This document shows positions 23,825 to 25,665 of a stretch of DNA of 25,665 bases, one piece after another; position 1 is the first letter of the stretch; every line of letters begins with the position of its first letter. The position numbers and the translations under genes are program-made. Under the pieces are notes generated by a model that was not told the origin of the DNA, ran no database searches, and saw only the letters and a list, made by a program, of their open reading frames with translations. Source of the stretch: a virus; the IMG/VR virus record IMGVR_UViG_3300025168_000591, positions 1-25,665 of that record. One strand, 5' to 3'.

Positions 23825-23968
23825 ATGGCAAAACAAACAGCCTCTGAGTATAACAAGCCCACACGATCCCGCCGACGGAACAAACCTCATCCGTTGAACG
23901 GCAGGAAAAACCTAGGACCAAGGTCGCCATGGCGCGGGATGAACAAGAAGAAGAGAGGGCAGGGTTAA
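23825..23968 (+). CDS. Possible very basic mini-protein, 47 aa
   Basis: The ORF starts at an ATG just after the terminator. It codes for 15 Lys/Arg and only one Glu, with R-S-R-R-R and K-K-K-R clusters. It overlaps the following gene by 40 nt. A weak GGGA lies 6 nt before the ATG. It could be a nucleic-acid-binding peptide. The terminator position and the overlap lower confidence. Confidence 0.4.
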   Translation: MAKQTASEYNKPTRSRRRNKPHPLNGRKNLGPRSPWRGMNKKKRGQG

Positions 23969-24144
23969 CCTGTTCTATCTGCGAAGCGGACGTTGATCTT
24001 GAAGGCGAGGGCGGGATTGCCGGTAACTTTGGCATCTGCCCCGTCGCCTTCTGTGTCTGGTGCTACGCCTCAATTGTAGACATGGTCAGCCAAAGTTGTC
24101 TGCGCTGCTACGAGGACGAAGAAGACCCCCCTGTAATAAATTAG
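23929..24144 (+). CDS. Cys-rich zinc-binding mini-protein, 71 aa
   Basis: Cys15/Cys18, Cys42/Cys45 and Cys57/Cys60 form three C-x-x-C pairs, with Cys37 extra. This is a RING- or treble-clef-like zinc arrangement between an acidic N-terminus and an acidic C-terminus. No ubiquitin-type function is implied in a phage. It may modulate host proteins or bind nucleic acid. The start is the ATG at 23929, with AAGG upstream. Similar Cys-rich mini-proteins are common in marine phages, but the role is unknown. Confidence 0.6.
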   Translation: MARDEQEEERAGLTCSICEADVDLEGEGGIAGNFGICPVAFCVWCYASIVDMVSQSCLRCYEDEEDPPVIN

Positions 24145-24173
24145 TTGACGGCCTTTTTTTTTGTGCCTAGTCT
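24145..24173 (+). promoter_or_regulatory. Weak promoter candidate before the accessory gene cluster
   Basis: TTGACG at 24145-24150 is a good -35. A 17-bp spacer, mostly a nine-T run, separates it from TAGTCT, a poor -10. Located after the terminator and before a gene with a clear leader, it could restart transcription. The T-run without an upstream hairpin is not a terminator. Confidence 0.25.
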
Positions 24174-24179
24174 TATGGG

Positions 24180-24206
24180 ACGAATCACATACGACGAATC
24201 ACATAC
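24180..24206 (+). repeat. Tandem 13/14-bp direct repeat in a gene leader
   Basis: ACGAATCACATAC occurs at 24180-24192 and 24194-24206, separated by one G. It sits between the weak promoter candidate and the ribosome site AAGGAGAAGGA of the GTG-start gene. It could be two side-by-side binding sites on DNA or mRNA. Confidence 0.75.
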
Positions 24207-24218
24207 AAGGAGAAGGAA

Positions 24219-24512
24219 GTGTTTATTGGATCTAATTACGTCATCACGGATTCGGGGAGAGATAGATCAATTTTTGGTTACGATAAAATCGTAGTTAAAG
24301 ACCAGTTCCTGTTACGCACCGAAAAGCGTGATAAGGAGGATTTTCGCGTTCCGGGGGACACGGCTTGCGTCACCTCTTATTTCTACACTTTGGTGTGTGT
24401 TGTAGACAGGCCCGACGAACCGTTTGAAGATTGCGCGTTGATCGACCAAGACGAGTTATATGAAGAAGTGATTTCTGGTTACTACCAACTAACCCCGGAG
24501 GTGGTGACATGA
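24219..24512 (+). CDS. Acidic phage protein of unknown function, 97 aa
   Basis: It begins at a GTG (24219) directly after an extended ribosome site AAGGAGAAGGA (24207-24217), which decides the start. The product is acidic and appears beta-rich (Y-V-I-T-D-S-G, then Y-D-K-I-V-V-K-D-Q-F-L), with two Cys and no recognised motif. Its end overlaps the next ATG (ATGA). It is the first gene of a short accessory operon. Function unknown. Confidence 0.6.
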   Translation: MFIGSNYVITDSGRDRSIFGYDKIVVKDQFLLRTEKRDKEDFRVPGDTACVTSYFYTLVCVVDRPDEPFEDCALIDQDELYEEVISGYYQLTPEVVT

Positions 24513-24700
24513 ACGAAGCACAGCGTTTTATTAACGGCCTGAACTGGTTGGGACAGCAACTAGCCGCCCCAACCCCGACCGAGCGTCGTATAGCCCGGTG
24601 CGAAGAAGCACGGGACGCGGCCCACGATCCAGATATCAAGATCATCTGGGAATGCAAAGCACGGAAATTGCGCGACCAACGCACAAAGGAGGCAAACTGA
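24509..24700 (+). CDS. Small helical phage protein, 63 aa
   Basis: It is coupled to its neighbours by ATGA at the start and TGATG at the end. The ribosome site GGAGG lies 8 nt before the ATG. The helical, Arg-rich sequence includes R-R-I-A-R-C-E-E-A-R-D-A-A and K-A-R-K-L-R-D-Q-R-T-K-E. It may bind nucleic acid. No family recognised. Confidence 0.55.
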   Translation: MNEAQRFINGLNWLGQQLAAPTPTERRIARCEEARDAAHDPDIKIIWECKARKLRDQRTKEAN

Positions 24701-24966
24701 TGAAGATTTTTAATTGGCTGTTTGGCAAAGGCTGGGACACCCCTGCCGACGACGTTCCGGGGGAATTTGTTGCGAACCCGCGCAAGTTTAAGCCGGTCCC
24801 CAAATGGACCCACGCTGGTAAGGCGGGCAAAACGATCTACTGCCCCAAGTGCGGTGGGCCTACTCACGTTCATAATTTTGCTTGGTCCGCGCTTGTCTGC
24901 AACGCTTGTGCCACAGTGATAGAGAAGTACGAGTGGCTCATGCCTGTGAAAAAGAGGAAGAAGTGA
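24700..24966 (+). CDS. Zinc-ribbon protein, 88 aa
   Basis: I choose the ATG at 24700, which follows AAAGGAGG by 7 nt; a longer frame from 24598 would overlap the previous gene. Cys48/Cys51 (C-P-K-C-G-G) and Cys67/Cys70 (C-N-A-C) form a classical zinc ribbon. The tail is basic (V-K-K-R-K-K). It resembles small nucleic-acid or RNA polymerase-binding ribbons. Function is inferred as DNA/RNA or host-protein binding. Confidence 0.6.
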   Translation: MKIFNWLFGKGWDTPADDVPGEFVANPRKFKPVPKWTHAGKAGKTIYCPKCGGPTHVHNFAWSALVCNACATVIEKYEWLMPVKKRKK

Positions 24967-25367
24967 TGCAGACGTTCCTGCCTTACAAGAGCATGGGCCG
25001 CTCAGTCCGCTGCCTCGACTACCGGCGGCTTGGCAAACAGCGCGTTGAGGCGTTCCAGATCCTCAATGCGTTGGCCGGGAAGTCCAAAGGCTGGACCAAC
25101 CACCCCGCTACAAAGATGTGGCGAGGTTATGAGACGGCCCTCTCGTTCTACAAAGATTTGTGTATAGAAGAGTGGGTCCGGCGCGGCTATAATAATACGA
25201 TGCAGAAAGAGAAGTCGTATGGGGCCATCGTGCTGCCCAAGTGGATGGGCCGCGACGACATCCACGCCAGCCACCGGTCCAACCTCCTCAAAAAAGACCC
25301 GGAGTTCTACGGCAAGTTTGGCTGGACCGAAGCCACGGACCTCGACTACGTCTGGCCTGTCCAATGA
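24966..25367 (+). CDS. Pyrimidine-dimer DNA glycosylase-like protein (T4 endonuclease V / MSMEG_6728 family), 133 aa
   Basis: The start is the ATG at 24966, overlapping the previous stop (TGATG). The length and three-block layout match T4 endonuclease V (138 aa): a helix with L-G-K-Q-R-V-E28 (the Glu aligned by eye with catalytic Glu23), a central H-P-A-T-K-M-W-R-G-Y-E-T-A-L block, and a C-terminal H-A-S-H-R-S-N-L-L-K-K-D-P-E-F-Y block. The family is thought to repair UV dimers. The nucleophilic Thr2 of T4 is not at position 2 here (M-Q-T), so activity is uncertain. A repair role would suit a surface-water phage. Confidence 0.75.
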   Translation: MQTFLPYKSMGRSVRCLDYRRLGKQRVEAFQILNALAGKSKGWTNHPATKMWRGYETALSFYKDLCIEEWVRRGYNNTMQKEKSYGAIVLPKWMGRDDIHASHRSNLLKKDPEFYGKFGWTEATDLDYVWPVQ

Positions 25368-25597
25368 ATAAGGAAAGGAAAGAGAAAGAACGTGTGATAA
25401 CCCAGACTTGGATACAGGGTCTGATAACAGCTTCGCTGATAGCGGAGGACGCCTTTATCAGCATACAAACGAAGGACACGTCGAACAGCATGGACTTGGA
25501 CGATTACCGCTCGGCCATACGAGAGATTGCCGGGGAAGCTTTAGAAGAAGTCCGAGAATCCAAAGACATCACACGTATGAGAGAGATTCCGCAATGA
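25364..25597 (+). CDS. Small acidic/helical phage protein, 77 aa
   Basis: The ATG overlaps the repair gene's stop (ATGA), and the end overlaps the next ATG (ATGA). After a Lys/Glu-rich N-terminus there is an amphipathic helix (W-I-Q-G-L-I-T-A-S-L-I-A-E-D-A) and a second acidic helix. No recognised family. The tight coupling supports that it is real. Confidence 0.5.
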   Translation: MNKERKEKERVITQTWIQGLITASLIAEDAFISIQTKDTSNSMDLDDYRSAIREIAGEALEEVRESKDITRMREIPQ

Positions 25598-25665
25598 CTT
25601 GGGCAATCAGAATATGCCTCGCGCTGGCGGCGTTGCTCGTCGCTCTCCTCATAGGGCTGGTGGTC
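25594..25665 (+). CDS. Start of a membrane protein, 3' truncated
   Basis: It starts at an ATG overlapping the preceding stop. The 24 visible residues form one strong transmembrane helix (C-L-A-L-A-A-L-L-V-A-L-L-I-G-L-V-V), possibly a signal anchor. The window ends here. A holin or spanin component is conceivable, but nothing proves it. Confidence 0.5.
   Translation, partial: MTWAIRICLALAALLVALLIGLVV

Noticed and set aside
24151-24162. Nine-T run read as a terminator
   Set aside because: No stable hairpin precedes it; at most it is a promoter spacer.
24882-24965. Longer N-terminus for the endonuclease V-like protein
   Set aside because: It would overlap the zinc-ribbon gene; the family begins with M-Q-T-F-L-P, which matches the ATG at 24966.
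25241-25363. Longer start for the 77-aa protein
   Set aside because: It lies fully inside the repair gene; the ATG at 25364 forms the usual ATGA overlap.
1-25665. tRNA genes, CRISPR arrays and insertion sequences
   Set aside because: I looked for cloverleaf, regularly spaced repeats and transposase motifs and saw none; this was by eye only.

Overview
This window looks like part of a lytic-type, short-tailed (podovirus-like) phage genome. The most likely host is a marine proteobacterium. I infer that from the protein styles: a P22 gp10-like tail or stabilisation protein, giant ejection-type virion proteins with Gly-Gly and EF-hand signatures common in marine phage genomes, and a family A DNA polymerase with Leu at the position-762 equivalent. 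The general layout recalls HMO-2011-type and related alphaproteobacterial phages, but that placement is an inference from memory. No terminase, portal, capsid, integrase, tRNA or host gene is visible. Almost every base is coding, and most rightward gene junctions are TAATG, ATGA or TTGA stop/start overlaps, so translational coupling is pervasive.

Positions 1-13596 (rightward) form a late virion module. It runs from a 5'-truncated tail or stabilisation protein through two small structural proteins to five large unannotated proteins (616, 348, 326, 871 and 1604 aa), which I read as internal, ejected or tail-associated virion proteins. It ends with an M15-type peptidase endolysin.

Positions 13588-15027 (leftward) hold one SNF2-like helicase. 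It ends inside the endolysin gene and starts at a 91-bp divergent control region (15028-15118), where two opposing sigma70-like promoters appear to share their -10 elements over an imperfect dyad.

Positions 15119-22873 (rightward) form the replication module: a coiled-coil protein, an SSB-like protein, an archaeo-eukaryotic-type primase, a small XRE repressor-like protein, a UvrD-type helicase, two overlapping small proteins possibly linked to nucleotides, a Cys-rich protein and DNA polymerase I. The SSB-like protein and the primase both end in an E. coli SSB-like acidic tip (DEDLPF and DEEDIPF). No DnaB-type helicase or TOPRIM primase is present in the window.

Positions 22877-25665 (rightward) hold small accessory genes: a ribbon-helix-helix-like protein, a 21-aa membrane peptide, an adenine methyltransferase, a strong intrinsic terminator, several zinc-binding mini-proteins, a T4 endonuclease V-like repair protein and the start of a membrane protein cut by the window edge. 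No gene-free stretch exceeds 100 bases.
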